Notes: generated by a model from the letters alone, not told the origin. A DNA stretch of 32,914 nucleotides from Thermodesulfovibrionales bacterium (GCA_026416735.1 JAOAEO010000002.1:18536-51449), one strand, 5' to 3'; shown: positions 1-9,944, counted from the first letter of the stretch. Made by a program: numbers and translations.

Positions 1-177
1 GTTTAATGCTAAAGATGCCGAATCATAGACCTCTGCCTTTATCCCTTTAAGCAACTCTGGGTTGACAAGGCTCCCAGCATAAATTACCACATCAGCTTCG
101 TTAAGCAATCTTCGTCCTTTTATAGTTATGAGATCTGGGTCACCAGGGCCAGCGCTAACAAAAAAAACCTTAGCCAT
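1..177 (-). CDS. cbiF: Precorrin-4 C11-methyltransferase (CbiF/CobM), N-terminal part; continues beyond the left edge
   Basis: Reverse translation from ATG at 177: [46 protein letters not shown]..., the classic tetrapyrrole methylase N-terminus with the CbiF-type YAGSLVNPE motif; ATG overlaps the stop of the upstream HD gene. Confidence 0.88.
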   Translation of the reverse strand, partial: MAKVFFVSAGPGDPDLITIKGRRLLNEADVVIYAGSLVNPELLKGIKAEVYDSASLALN

Positions 178-952
178 TTTGGATCCTCTGATTTACATAG
201 TCATCGATAAAATTCTTAAATCTCAATATTTCTCCATCCTGCGATAGAGTAGATAACATTTCTGAAAAAGCTCTCTCCTTAAAAGCTTTAAAGGACCATT
301 TAAAGTTGAGGTCAAAGACCCAAGAAATTTGCATTATCTTGAAATCATTTCTATTCGATACCTTAGATAGAGGCACTACCTGTCCGTTATAAATGAAGTT
401 TAAAAGTTCGACATTATATCCTGCCGTATCAGGTAATCCTAACCCTGCAATAATACTTATTTTCTTATCATTTGAGAAATAATCTTTGAATATTCGCCAT
501 ATGTCCAACTTATCGGAATCTCTTATCAGCTTCAAATAAAAAATGGAGAGAGCATCCTTTAAATCTGGTATTTTGAAGGCGTTATGATACCTAACTGACT
601 GTAAAACAGTATTTCTTTGTTCATAGGATAAGCCTTCGAGTATTTTAGATTCAATTAAAATCTTTTCACCCAAAAAACCGTGATTGACAGAGATACTATC
701 TTTAAATGTCTTGTATTTATTAAGCTGCTCAAATCTTCCTATATCATGGAATAAGGCTATAGAAAGTGCTAAGTTTATCTCTCCATGAGTTAAACTTAAA
801 CTAGTAGCCAAATCCTTAATATTAGTACAAACATTGAAGGTATGTTGTTTCTTTAGTTGGATACCCTCTTCTTCATCTCCGTCGGGAGGAGTAAATGAAT
901 CAACATATTTTATGAACCAATTCATATAAAAATGGAGGGTCTCGTCATCCAT
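170..952 (-). CDS. HD-domain phosphohydrolase-like protein located between cbiL and cbiF
   Basis: 260 aa ORF with H...HDIGRFEQ ... H ... RDSDKLD pattern typical of HD hydrolases; tightly packed in the cob operon. Confidence 0.8.
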   Translation of the reverse strand: MDDETLHFYMNWFIKYVDSFTPPDGDEEEGIQLKKQHTFNVCTNIKDLATSLSLTHGEINLALSIALFHDIGRFEQLNKYKTFKDSISVNHGFLGEKILIESKILEGLSYEQRNTVLQSVRYHNAFKIPDLKDALSIFYLKLIRDSDKLDIWRIFKDYFSNDKKISIIAGLGLPDTAGYNVELLNFIYNGQVVPLSKVSNRNDFKIMQISWVFDLNFKWSFKAFKERAFSEMLSTLSQDGEILRFKNFIDDYVNQRIQNG

Positions 953-956
953 AAAT

Positions 957-1673
957 CTATTTCTTAACTATCATTATGGAGAAATAATTTAAGTCTTTGT
1001 CTCTTATTTTTGTAATGTCATAATACACTGCTTCATCCTCCATCCCCACCTTCGCAACATAGATAGACTTCTTCAATAGATCTAATTCTTTTAGGATAGA
1101 TATTATCTTATCTATAACTTTATGAACCTTCATAAGTACTACAGTATCGAAAGTTATTAGAATGTCTTTAAGCTCCTCTATATATGTCGCAGGGATTATA
1201 GCAATCTTTTCATCAGCAAGACCGAGAGATGTGGCAATCCTCGAAGCACAAGCATTAATAGATGACACCCCTGGAACTATGATTATCCTTTGTTGTGGAT
1301 TAAGCTCTAAAAGTCTATCATGTAGATAAAAAAAGGTGCTGTAAATAGTAGGGTCCCCAATAGTCAAAAACGCAATATCGATACCCCTTTTCAAACGGGT
1401 AACTATCTCTTCAACTGTTGTATTCCAACGAGTATCCAAGGTTTCATAATGTTCAGAAGACTTAGTTTTTTTCATTGGAAAATAAGCTTCTACTATCTCC
1501 TTGCCTTCTAAGGATAGAACTTTGCTTACAATATCGAGAGCAAGGCTTGTACCCTCTTCTTTTCCTTTTGGTACGCACAGACAGGGAACCTCTCTAATAA
1601 TCCTCACTGCTTTTAATGTCAATAGTTCAGGTTCTCCAGGACCAACTCCAATTGCATAAAGAGTTCCAGACAT
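957..1673 (-). CDS. cbiL: Precorrin-2 / cobalt-factor-II C20-methyltransferase
   Basis: MSGTLYAIGVGPGEPELLTLKAVRII..., FLTIGDPTIYSTFFYL, VPGVSSINACASR: CbiL/CobI motifs. Confidence 0.92.
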   Translation of the reverse strand: MSGTLYAIGVGPGEPELLTLKAVRIIREVPCLCVPKGKEEGTSLALDIVSKVLSLEGKEIVEAYFPMKKTKSSEHYETLDTRWNTTVEEIVTRLKRGIDIAFLTIGDPTIYSTFFYLHDRLLELNPQQRIIIVPGVSSINACASRIATSLGLADEKIAIIPATYIEELKDILITFDTVVLMKVHKVIDKIISILKELDLLKKSIYVAKVGMEDEAVYYDITKIRDKDLNYFSIMIVKK

Positions 1674-1675
1674 AT

Positions 1676-2944
1676 CTATTGTTTAATCCCTCTTATTACA
1701 AAAACAGGGTTATTAGCGGATAAGAAATTCCCCATTCCAAGGGCTTTCATTTTTGAAATGGAGACCTGGACCACATCTACCTCATAATTTAAAACCTTCA
1801 AGGAATTAATAGATCTATACAAAGTTTCTAACTTGGTGGCGTTAATAACAATTATTTGAGCTAAACTATTTGCAGCAAATTGGACGATCTCCTCAATTTT
1901 ACCACCACTACCACCAATGAAAACCCTATGAGGAGGAGGGAGATTTCGCAAAACCTCTGGAGCCTCCCCTTCGACCAGCTCAATATTTTTTGTAAAAAAC
2001 TTTCTTAGATTATTTTTAATATGTTGTATTTGGTCAATATTCTTTTCTATAGTATAAATCTTGAGAAAAGGGGAAACTCCTGCAGACTCAAAAGAGATAG
2101 ATCCAGAGCCTGCACCTATGTCCCAAAATACACCCCTTTTTGGAAGTCTCAATTTATGAATAACTACTGCTCTCACCTCATCTTTAGTGACTAAACCTGC
2201 AGTATGATACAGCTCATCTTCTGACAATCCAAAAACAATCTCCCCCTCCTTTAAAGGGCTTTCAACTCTATCGATGGAATCATTAAGAATAATCACTAAA
2301 TTAGGATATGAATAGTCCCTCCCCCAGATGTCATGGGGAGATCCCATAATTATCCTCTCATCAGGATATCCCAATCTCTCACAGACATATAGCCTGAGTT
2401 CCCCACTAAAACCCGATGATACAAGTTCCTTTGCAATCTCTGAGGGGTTATTTTTTTTATCGGTCAATATGAGTATTTTCCTATGGATCTTTATCAAAGA
2501 AGGAAGATCAGTAATATCATAGAGTAAATGCCGCCTCTTTGACGGATCGGGTCCGCCATGCAAACTCATTAAAAAGGCGTCTTCCCAAGATTCCTTAATT
2601 TTGGCAAAAGCTACCTGAATACTCGATAAATCTGGTATGATTTCAACAGATTCTTTGCCAAATTCCTCTATTGCTCGCTTGCCAATACCGTAAAAGAGAG
2701 GATCTCCAGAAGCAAGAAGAACAATATTATCAGTTTTGAAATAATTAGATCTGATAAACTCTATAGTGTCATCTACATTATTAATGACTTTTACCTTTTC
2801 TTTAACTCTCTGGTAGGAGTCTGTCTGGTTAAAGAGTTCAAAGATTCTCCCTGAAGTGAGAATGAAATCTGCCTTCTCGATAACCCCCTTTGAGTAGTTA
2901 TCTAAAGGTTTATAACCAACTCCTATAACATATAATTTTTGCAT
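1676..2944 (-). CDS. cbiET: Bifunctional cobalt-precorrin-7 C5-methyltransferase / C15-methyltransferase (decarboxylating), CbiE-CbiT fusion (CobL-like)
   Basis: N-terminal tetrapyrrole methylase (LLASGDPLFYGIGKR) plus C-terminal SAM methyltransferase (FWDIGAGSGSISFE ... VFIGGSGG). Confidence 0.9.
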   Translation of the reverse strand: MQKLYVIGVGYKPLDNYSKGVIEKADFILTSGRIFELFNQTDSYQRVKEKVKVINNVDDTIEFIRSNYFKTDNIVLLASGDPLFYGIGKRAIEEFGKESVEIIPDLSSIQVAFAKIKESWEDAFLMSLHGGPDPSKRRHLLYDITDLPSLIKIHRKILILTDKKNNPSEIAKELVSSGFSGELRLYVCERLGYPDERIIMGSPHDIWGRDYSYPNLVIILNDSIDRVESPLKEGEIVFGLSEDELYHTAGLVTKDEVRAVVIHKLRLPKRGVFWDIGAGSGSISFESAGVSPFLKIYTIEKNIDQIQHIKNNLRKFFTKNIELVEGEAPEVLRNLPPPHRVFIGGSGGKIEEIVQFAANSLAQIIVINATKLETLYRSINSLKVLNYEVDVVQVSISKMKALGMGNFLSANNPVFVIRGIKQ

Positions 2945-2946
2945 CT

Positions 2947-3624
2947 TTAAGGAACTATCATACCATCAACCATAGTAATTATCCTGTTAGCATAAGAAGC
3001 AATGTTTTGATCGTGGGTAATTAAAATAATAGTCTTGCCTCTTTTATTCATCTCTTTCAATAAATTCATGATTTCTGAAGATGTCTTCGAGTCGAGTTGA
3101 CCTGTCGGTTCATCAGCAAGCAAAAGGTCTGGATCATTGATAAGGGCTCTTGCGATTGCGACTCGCTGTTGCTGTCCTCCAGACAGCTGATTAGGCTTAT
3201 ATTTTATCTTATCATTAAGCCCAACAAGCTTTAATATCTCTTTTGCCCTCTCCTTAAAGTCTGTAGAACGTCGTTCAATATATAGAGTAGGCAGCAAGAC
3301 ATTTTCTAAAACAGTGGCATAGGGAAGCAAAAAAAAACTTTGAAATATGAAGCCTATATGTTCATTGCGTATTACAGAAAGTTCATCGTCAGAGAGATTT
3401 GCCACTTCCTTGCCCGACAGAAGATAACTACCAGAAGTCGGAGTATCAAGACAACCAATGATGTTCATTAGGGTAGTCTTGCCAGAACCAGAAGGGCCCA
3501 TTATGGCAACAAATTCACCTTTTCCAATCTTCAGATTAATGCCTCTTAAAACTCTCACTTCTTGTTCGGAGACATAAAAGACTTTCGTTATTTCCTTAAG
3601 AATACAGATATACTCATCTTCCAT
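2947..3624 (-). CDS. ABC transporter ATP-binding protein, MacB/LolD type
   Basis: Walker A GPSGSGKTT, signature LSGGQQQRVAIARAL, Walker B LLLADEPTGQLD, H-loop. Confidence 0.93.
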   Translation of the reverse strand: MEDEYICILKEITKVFYVSEQEVRVLRGINLKIGKGEFVAIMGPSGSGKTTLMNIIGCLDTPTSGSYLLSGKEVANLSDDELSVIRNEHIGFIFQSFFLLPYATVLENVLLPTLYIERRSTDFKERAKEILKLVGLNDKIKYKPNQLSGGQQQRVAIARALINDPDLLLADEPTGQLDSKTSSEIMNLLKEMNKRGKTIILITHDQNIASYANRIITMVDGMIVP

Positions 3625-3635
3625 ACTTTACTTCT

Positions 3636-4718
3636 CTATGGCCTTGCCTGGACTGGAAGAATCAATTTTGTAGCTACAGTATCTCCCTCTTTAAGTCCTG
3701 ACACAATTTCAGACCTATTCTCACCCCTTAAACCAACCTTAATCTCTACCCTTTCAACCCCATCTACACCTGTTACCTTATAAGCTACCTGTCTACCCTT
3801 TTCGAACTTAATTGCAGAATTTGGGACCGTGAGGATATCCTCCTTTTCTTCAAAGATTATTCTCACATTGGCTGTCATCTCAGGTCTGAGATAAATAGAA
3901 TCTTCGCTACTTACCTTTACAATGCAAAGATAATAAACAATATTATCCTTCACCACAGGCTGAGGATAGATTTTCTCAATGTTACCTTTAAAGAGTTTAT
4001 CGGGGAAAGTATCCACATAATATTCCACATTTTGATTGAGTTTAACTCTTCCTATTTCAGTCTCGTCTATATAAATCCACATCTCAAGACGGCTTGGATC
4101 CATAACAGTTACTAAATTTGCTACTTGGAGTCCTGCAACGATCGTCTCTCCTTCTTGAGCAGTCACTTCCGACACCACACCATCTATGGGGGCATATATC
4201 CTCGTATAGGAGAGTCTTGTTTCAGTCTGTAGCAGGCTTGCTGTCCGTTCTTTAAGAATAGCTAAGCTAGTATCAAGCTGATTTTTTGCCTTATCTACTT
4301 GATCTTGAGTGGTGTATTCATATTTAATCAACTCTAACTGCCTCTCGTAGTTTATCTTCGAGTATTGATAATTTGCCTCTGCCTCTTTGATTGCTGCTTT
4401 TTGTTGTTCAATTAACTTTTGTATCTCCCTATCATCTATGAGAGCTATCAATTGACCTTTCTTCACTCTATCTCCTACTCTAACATTCATCTTCACTATC
4501 GTTCCAGTAGCACGGGCTCCTACTTTTACTACTGCTCCAACTTGTGGTTTTATTATCCCTGAAGCAACTAAAACTCCCCTAATAGTTCCCCTTTCAGCTT
4601 TCGCAGTCTCTATTATTTTAATAGAGGGTTTTTGAAAAAACTTTTTATAAGCGAAGAACCCTCCGATTGCTAATGATAGTATAAGGGCAGTGATAATTAT
4701 AATAATTCTTCTAATCAT
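3636..4718 (-). CDS. Efflux RND/MacA-type periplasmic adaptor subunit (HlyD family)
   Basis: N-terminal TM helix, biotinyl-lipoyl-like GVLVASGIIKPQVGAVVKVGARATGTI..., coiled coil, IYAPIDGVVSEVTAQEGETI. Confidence 0.9.
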   Translation of the reverse strand: MIRRIIIIITALILSLAIGGFFAYKKFFQKPSIKIIETAKAERGTIRGVLVASGIIKPQVGAVVKVGARATGTIVKMNVRVGDRVKKGQLIALIDDREIQKLIEQQKAAIKEAEANYQYSKINYERQLELIKYEYTTQDQVDKAKNQLDTSLAILKERTASLLQTETRLSYTRIYAPIDGVVSEVTAQEGETIVAGLQVANLVTVMDPSRLEMWIYIDETEIGRVKLNQNVEYYVDTFPDKLFKGNIEKIYPQPVVKDNIVYYLCIVKVSSEDSIYLRPEMTANVRIIFEEKEDILTVPNSAIKFEKGRQVAYKVTGVDGVERVEIKVGLRGENRSEIVSGLKEGDTVATKLILPVQARP

Positions 4719-4736
4719 CGAAAATATCTGTTAATC

Positions 4737-5984
4737 CTACTTAAAGTTTGCAAGATCTTCAATCCCTGCAATCCTCTCGATTGCAATTACAGCTAAAATG
4801 GTAGACAGTTTAGTATTAATCATCTGCTCTCGTGCATTTGCCAACGTGCTCTCAGCTTGAACTAAAGTAAGCATATCTCCTTTACCAACTCTATATTCGC
4901 CAAAGGCTTGTCTGTAATTATGTTCAGCCAATTCAAGCTGTTTTTGAGCAACCTTAAGCTTGCTTAAAGCAGAAGTAAGATCCTCATAAGCCTTAGTTGT
5001 TTCGAGCTGTACGATCCTTTTAATCTCATTATATCTTTCAAGCGCTACATCTCTCTCTATTTCAGAAGACTTTTTCCTAAAAAATTTGCCCAATTCAAAG
5101 ATGTTCCATGAAGCAAGTAAAGTTATGGCTTTGTCTTCTTGAGAAGGAGCATTAAGGCTTCCTCCTTTAGATTTTGTATAGGAAGCAGAAGCAGAAATTG
5201 CAGGATAAAATTCACTACTACTTAACTTTTTATTGCTTTCAGAGATTTTTATAAAGTTTTCAGCCTTTATTACATCAGGTCTTTTAAGAGCTGCTTCTAA
5301 AATCTTTGACTTATCTGGAATATTTATATCTAAGTCAAGAGATCCCTTTAAATCTCTCTTCTCCTGGATAGGAAGTCCTATGAGAGAATTTAATTCCGAT
5401 AAAGCCTTGTTATAATCACCTTCTGCTTGAATTAGATTAAATTTAGCCTGTTCAAGCCTAACAGAAGCTTGCAAAACATCAAGCAGTCTTGCCACACCAA
5501 ATTTATATCTACCTTCTGCGACTTCATAATCCTTCTGTGCATCCTCAAGCTGAATTCTTCTCTGATGAACAGTCTCCTTAAGTGCTAAAGTAGAATAGAA
5601 AGCATTTTTAACTTTGAACCTCAAATCTATGAGAGAATTCCTTGCTTCTTCCCTCTCATTCTCAAAATTTAATCTGGCAATATCTCTATTTGCAAACCTT
5701 CTACCACCATCATAGAGTAAATAAGTCATTGTAATACTAAAGGTCTGAGATTCATGATCAGATCCCCGAGTATAGTGTTTACTCTTAGTGAAAAAGCTAT
5801 CCAGTTCTGGTAGGTAAGGTGAAAGGGAGGCATCATAAAGAGCCTCCACAGATTTTAATCTTAGAGTCGCTGCCTTATAAGAAGGAAGGTTATCAATGGC
5901 AAGCTGAATAGCATCTTCAATTGTCAAAGAATAGGAAATAAGTGGTAAAAGAATGAATACAGTTATGACGAAAAAGAATTTCAT
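4737..5984 (-). CDS. TolC family outer membrane efflux protein
   Basis: Signal peptide, LTIEDAIQLAIDNLPSYKAA..., two repeated OEP halves (QASVRLEQAKFNLIQAEGDYNKAL; GKGDMLTLVQAESTLANAREQMI). Confidence 0.9.
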   Translation of the reverse strand: MKFFFVITVFILLPLISYSLTIEDAIQLAIDNLPSYKAATLRLKSVEALYDASLSPYLPELDSFFTKSKHYTRGSDHESQTFSITMTYLLYDGGRRFANRDIARLNFENEREEARNSLIDLRFKVKNAFYSTLALKETVHQRRIQLEDAQKDYEVAEGRYKFGVARLLDVLQASVRLEQAKFNLIQAEGDYNKALSELNSLIGLPIQEKRDLKGSLDLDINIPDKSKILEAALKRPDVIKAENFIKISESNKKLSSSEFYPAISASASYTKSKGGSLNAPSQEDKAITLLASWNIFELGKFFRKKSSEIERDVALERYNEIKRIVQLETTKAYEDLTSALSKLKVAQKQLELAEHNYRQAFGEYRVGKGDMLTLVQAESTLANAREQMINTKLSTILAVIAIERIAGIEDLANFK

Positions 5985-6044
5985 GCAATTAAAAAGCCTT
6001 CCTAAAGTAACAATTATAGCATGAATTTAACACTAATAATCCAC

Positions 6045-6508
6045 TATACTTTCTTTCAAGCATTCTAAAGGTATGATTGATGGGTCTGAAATTAAGGTGT
6101 ATTCTTTATATCATCGAGTTTAAGTGCCTTTCTGTTTGCTCTATCTATTACCCCTACTTTTATCCCTCTAAGACCCTCTCCATTGCCCTGCCTCCTCATC
6201 CAGTCTCCTACTGTAGAGGGTGATGGTATCTTGTTCATCTCTGTCAGCTTCCTCAATCCTTCATCTTCTATTATCTCTCTTAATTCCTCTATGTGTCTGC
6301 CTCCTCCATGAAGCATTAGCAGTATAGGCTCTATATATTGCCATGCATTGTACCCTCTGTTTGAGCCAGGCTCAGGCATGTAGGTCTCTACTAAGTTCTT
6401 TATCCCAAAGACCCTTAAGAACTCTGAATAAAGAATAAGACCGCTTCTTGGTGTGATCACTTCCTTCGATAGACCTATCTTGAATGGTAAGAGTTTTTGT
6501 TTTATCAT
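6045..6508 (-). pseudogene. Truncated IS1380-like transposase (N-terminal portion only)
   Basis: 138 aa ORF MIKQKLLPFKIGLSKEVITPRSGLILYSEFLRVFGI... resembles IS1380-type N-termini. It stops after KLDDIKNTP; the shifted frame continues ...YTLISDPSIIPLECLKES, suggesting a frameshift near 6100 followed by truncation. Shares its start region and leader with the remnant at 16.4 kb. Confidence 0.75.
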
Positions 6509-6510
6509 AT

Positions 6511-6596
6511 ATAAAGCCTCCTCTCTTTAATTTTTTTTCACCAACTGGGTGATATTTTATATCATCCAGAAACCTAATAAAAGAGGAGGCTTTTAT
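6511..6596 (-). promoter_or_regulatory. Structured leader of the IS1380-like element: outer inverted repeat overlapping the transposase Shine-Dalgarno plus inner hairpin
   Basis: Outer arms 6578-6596 (taaaagaggaggcttttat) and reverse complement of 6511-6529 (taaagagaggaggctttat) share AGAGGAGGCTTT; inner arms 6547-6567 GGGTGATAT-TTT-ATATCATCC. Confidence 0.6.
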
Positions 6597-6678
6597 ATTT
6601 TTTGTATAGTTCTATTGGCAATCTAAGGTTATATTAAATTCTTGACTTTGAAGTTTTAATAGTGGTAGATTTAAAGTT

Positions 6679-9474
6679 ATGCCAATTGATTATAGGGACA
6701 CGATTAACTTACCTATAACTGAATTCCCAATGAAGGCAGATTTAAGGAGTAAAGAACCAGAGATACTGAAGTTTTGGGAAGAAGTCGACGTATATAATAA
6801 AATTCAAGAATCTAATAAAAATGGTCCTTCCTACATTTTACATGATGGTCCGCCCTATGCAAATGGGCATATTCACATAGGACATGCCCTAAATAAAATC
6901 TTAAAGGACATTATAGTAAAATTCCATCTATTGAAAGGGTTCTATTCCCCCTATGTGCCTGGCTGGGATTGCCACGGCCTACCTATTGAATTACAAGTAG
7001 ATAAAAATTTAGGAGATCAGAAAGATAGAATAGACGTCTTAACTAAAAGACTTCTTTGCAGACAATACGCCGAAAAGTATCTCAACATTCAAAGGGAAGA
7101 GTTTAAAAGATTAGGTGTTTTTGGCGATTGGGATAGACCTTATTTGACAATGTCTTATAACTATGAAGCTGCCATTGTGAGAGAGTTTTTTAATTTTGTA
7201 TTAAATGGTTCTATCTATAAAGGTAAGAAACCAGTTTATTGGTGTCCGTCCTGCATTACTGCTTTAGCAGAGGCTGAAGTTGAATATGGAGAGAAGGAAT
7301 CACCCTCTATATATGTGAAGTTTCAGGTTCTCCCTGACGATCTTGACAGATATTTCCCTGAACTTAAAGGTAAGAAGGTCTATATTATTATATGGACTAC
7401 AACTCCATGGACATTACCTGCCAATCTCGCCCTCGCAGTTCATAAAGACTTAGTATACACAGCTGTAGAGTCTAATGGAGAAATTTTGATTTTGGCAAAA
7501 GACAATCTACAAGCCTTAATTGAAAAAGGTATAATTTCAGGTACCCCAATGTTTGAATTCTTAGGCTCGAAACTCCAAAACATAAGGACAAAACATCCCT
7601 TCATAGAACGATTATCACCTGTAGTTCTGGCTGACTTTGTTTCTGCTCAGGAAGGTAGCGGTGTTGTTCACATTGCACCCGGCCACGGAGAGGATGACTA
7701 CGAACTTGGCATAAAACACAATTATGATATTTATGCCCCAGTTGATGACAAAGGAAGATTTACTTCTGCAGTTCCAGAATTTGAAGGTCAATTTGTGTTT
7801 AAAGCAAATGATGCTATTATAGAGATGTTGATTAACAAAGGTGCTCTAATTCACAGAGACAAAATAAGGCATTCCTATCCACACTGTTGGAGATGTAAGA
7901 GACCTATCATATTTAGAGCTACGGCTCAATGGTTCATATCTATGGAAGCTAACGATTTGAGGAAAAAATGCCTCGAAGAGATTGAGAAGGTCACTTGGAT
8001 TCCTGAATGGGGTAAAGAAAGAATATATAATATGGTTCTTAATAGACCCGACTGGTGTATTTCAAGGCAAAGATCTTGGGGAGTCCCTATAACCCTCATA
8101 GTCTGTAAGAACTGCGAAACCTTCATAAATGACCACACTGTCTTTGAAAAGATAGTAGAGAGAGTTAGCCTTGAAGGGACTGATATATGGTTCAAATTGG
8201 ATGTATGGGATTTACTCCCTAAGGATTATAGGTGTTTACATTGCGGCTCTTCTACTTTTAAAAAGGAGATGGATATACTCGATGTATGGTTTGATTCAGG
8301 CGTAAGCCATAGTGCTGTTGTTGAACAAGATGAGAGGCTTTCATGGCCAGCAGACCTTTATCTTGAAGGGAGTGATCAGCATAGAGGATGGTTTCAAAGC
8401 TCCCTCCTTGCTTCTGTAGGGACGAGACAAAAGGCTCCTTATAAGAGTGTATTGACGCACGGTTTCGTTGTAGATGGTCAGGGTAAAAAGATGTCTAAAT
8501 CCCTTGGTAATGTTATTTCTCCTCAAGAAGTTATCAAATCAAGCGGTGCAGAGATCTTGAGAATGTGGGTTTCTGCCGAAGATTACCGAAATGACGTCAA
8601 AATCTCTAAAGAGATTATAAACAGACTTAATGAGGCATACAGAAAGATAAGGAATACTTGTAGATTTCTACTGGGTAATCTATATGATTATGACGGCAGA
8701 GATTATAGAGCTAACTTATTAGAAATAGATAAGTGGGCGATGTTAAGGCTTCAAAAGCTCATTAAAAAAGTTGAAAGAGCTTACGAAAGCTTTGACTTTC
8801 ACGAGGTCTTTCACTCAGTATATAACTTTTGTGTAGTCGACATGAGTTCTTTCTATCTGGATGTATTAAAAGATCGGATGTATGTCTTTAAAAAAGATTC
8901 TTTACAGAGGCGTGCTGGTCAATGGGTTTTCTATCGAATATTAGTAGATATGACAAAACTTCTTGCACCTATTCTCTCCTTCACTTGTGAAGAGATATGG
9001 TCTCACATTAAAAAAATATCCAATGTGGAAGAGAATAAATTTGAAAGCGTTTTCCTTGCAGGGTTTCCAAAGGTGATTGAGGAATTCATCGATAAAGAAC
9101 TGGAAATTAGATGGGATAGGCTTATTAACATACGAGATGAGGTAAACAAAGCTATGGAGATTAAAAGAAAGGAGAAGCTCATAGGTAATTCCCTCGAAGC
9201 TAAACTCATCCTTTACTCTAAAGAGGAACCTTATGCCCTTCTAAAATCTTATTCAGATTTTCTTCCTACATTGTTTATAGTCTCAGATGTCGTAGTGAAT
9301 GATTATACCTCTATTCCAACGGATGTATATTTAAGTAGTAATGGTAATATAGCTATTAAGGTTGAAAGGGCAGAGGGGAGAAAATGTGAGAGATGCTGGA
9401 ATTGGAGTTCTTCTGTAGGACATTATAAAGAATATCCTGATATTTGTGAAAGATGTTATCATGTTCTTAGATGA
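6679..9474 (+). CDS. ileS: Isoleucine--tRNA ligase
   Basis: 931 aa; HIGH motif (NGHIHIGHALNKILKD), KMSKS motif (GKKMSKSLGN), C-terminal zinc site CERCWNW...CERCY. Confidence 0.98.
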   Translation: MPIDYRDTINLPITEFPMKADLRSKEPEILKFWEEVDVYNKIQESNKNGPSYILHDGPPYANGHIHIGHALNKILKDIIVKFHLLKGFYSPYVPGWDCHGLPIELQVDKNLGDQKDRIDVLTKRLLCRQYAEKYLNIQREEFKRLGVFGDWDRPYLTMSYNYEAAIVREFFNFVLNGSIYKGKKPVYWCPSCITALAEAEVEYGEKESPSIYVKFQVLPDDLDRYFPELKGKKVYIIIWTTTPWTLPANLALAVHKDLVYTAVESNGEILILAKDNLQALIEKGIISGTPMFEFLGSKLQNIRTKHPFIERLSPVVLADFVSAQEGSGVVHIAPGHGEDDYELGIKHNYDIYAPVDDKGRFTSAVPEFEGQFVFKANDAIIEMLINKGALIHRDKIRHSYPHCWRCKRPIIFRATAQWFISMEANDLRKKCLEEIEKVTWIPEWGKERIYNMVLNRPDWCISRQRSWGVPITLIVCKNCETFINDHTVFEKIVERVSLEGTDIWFKLDVWDLLPKDYRCLHCGSSTFKKEMDILDVWFDSGVSHSAVVEQDERLSWPADLYLEGSDQHRGWFQSSLLASVGTRQKAPYKSVLTHGFVVDGQGKKMSKSLGNVISPQEVIKSSGAEILRMWVSAEDYRNDVKISKEIINRLNEAYRKIRNTCRFLLGNLYDYDGRDYRANLLEIDKWAMLRLQKLIKKVERAYESFDFHEVFHSVYNFCVVDMSSFYLDVLKDRMYVFKKDSLQRRAGQWVFYRILVDMTKLLAPILSFTCEEIWSHIKKISNVEENKFESVFLAGFPKVIEEFIDKELEIRWDRLINIRDEVNKAMEIKRKEKLIGNSLEAKLILYSKEEPYALLKSYSDFLPTLFIVSDVVVNDYTSIPTDVYLSSNGNIAIKVERAEGRKCERCWNWSSSVGHYKEYPDICERCYHVLR

Positions 9475-9944
9475 AAAGAGGCCTGTTACCTTATATTATA
9501 CTCGCCCTATTTACCTTTCTAATTGACCAACTGACAAAATTTGTTGTCAAATCCCATATTGGTCCTTTCGATACTCTGAAAATATTACCTTTCTTTAATA
9601 TTGTTTATGTTGAAAATACCGGATCAGCCTTTGGAATGTTGAAAAGTGTCGGTAGTCTTTTTTTTATTGCAATATCTGTTATTGTAATAATAGTTGTAAG
9701 TCTTTCACTTCTCAAAGAAAAGGATAGCAGATTGGGTTATTCTCTCATTCTTGGAGGTGCGGTCGGCAATTTATCTGATAGGGTTCTATATGGCTATGTC
9801 ATAGATTTTTTAGAATTTCATCTGGCAGGATATTACTGGCCTATATTCAATGTCGCAGATACTGCATTGACAATAGGGATTTTTCTCCTTTTATACAAAA
9901 CCTATCTTAACTACAAGCAAAGGGGTGACCAGAAGAGGAATTAA
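9471..9944 (+). CDS. lspA: Lipoprotein signal peptidase (signal peptidase II)
   Basis: FNIVYVENTGSAFGML, GGAVGNLSDRVLYGYVIDFLEF, FNVADTALTIG motifs; start overlaps ileS stop. Confidence 0.96.
   Translation: MKRGLLPYIILALFTFLIDQLTKFVVKSHIGPFDTLKILPFFNIVYVENTGSAFGMLKSVGSLFFIAISVIVIIVVSLSLLKEKDSRLGYSLILGGAVGNLSDRVLYGYVIDFLEFHLAGYYWPIFNVADTALTIGIFLLLYKTYLNYKQRGDQKRN

Larger units (their letters stand above)
6045..6605 (-). mobile_element. IS1380-like element remnant A (5' part only)
   Basis: Transposase N-terminus plus leader homologous to the remnant at 16.37-17.5 kb. Confidence 0.7.

Noticed and set aside
6590-6678. T-box or other riboswitch upstream of ileS
   Set aside because: Only about 90 bp of AT-rich sequence next to an IS remnant; no T-box motif or specifier structure seen
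7926-8195. Antisense ORFs inside ileS (7926-8195, 8341-8526, 9003-9209)
   Set aside because: Fully covered by the well-supported ileS frame on the other strand; low-complexity, no RBS or domain
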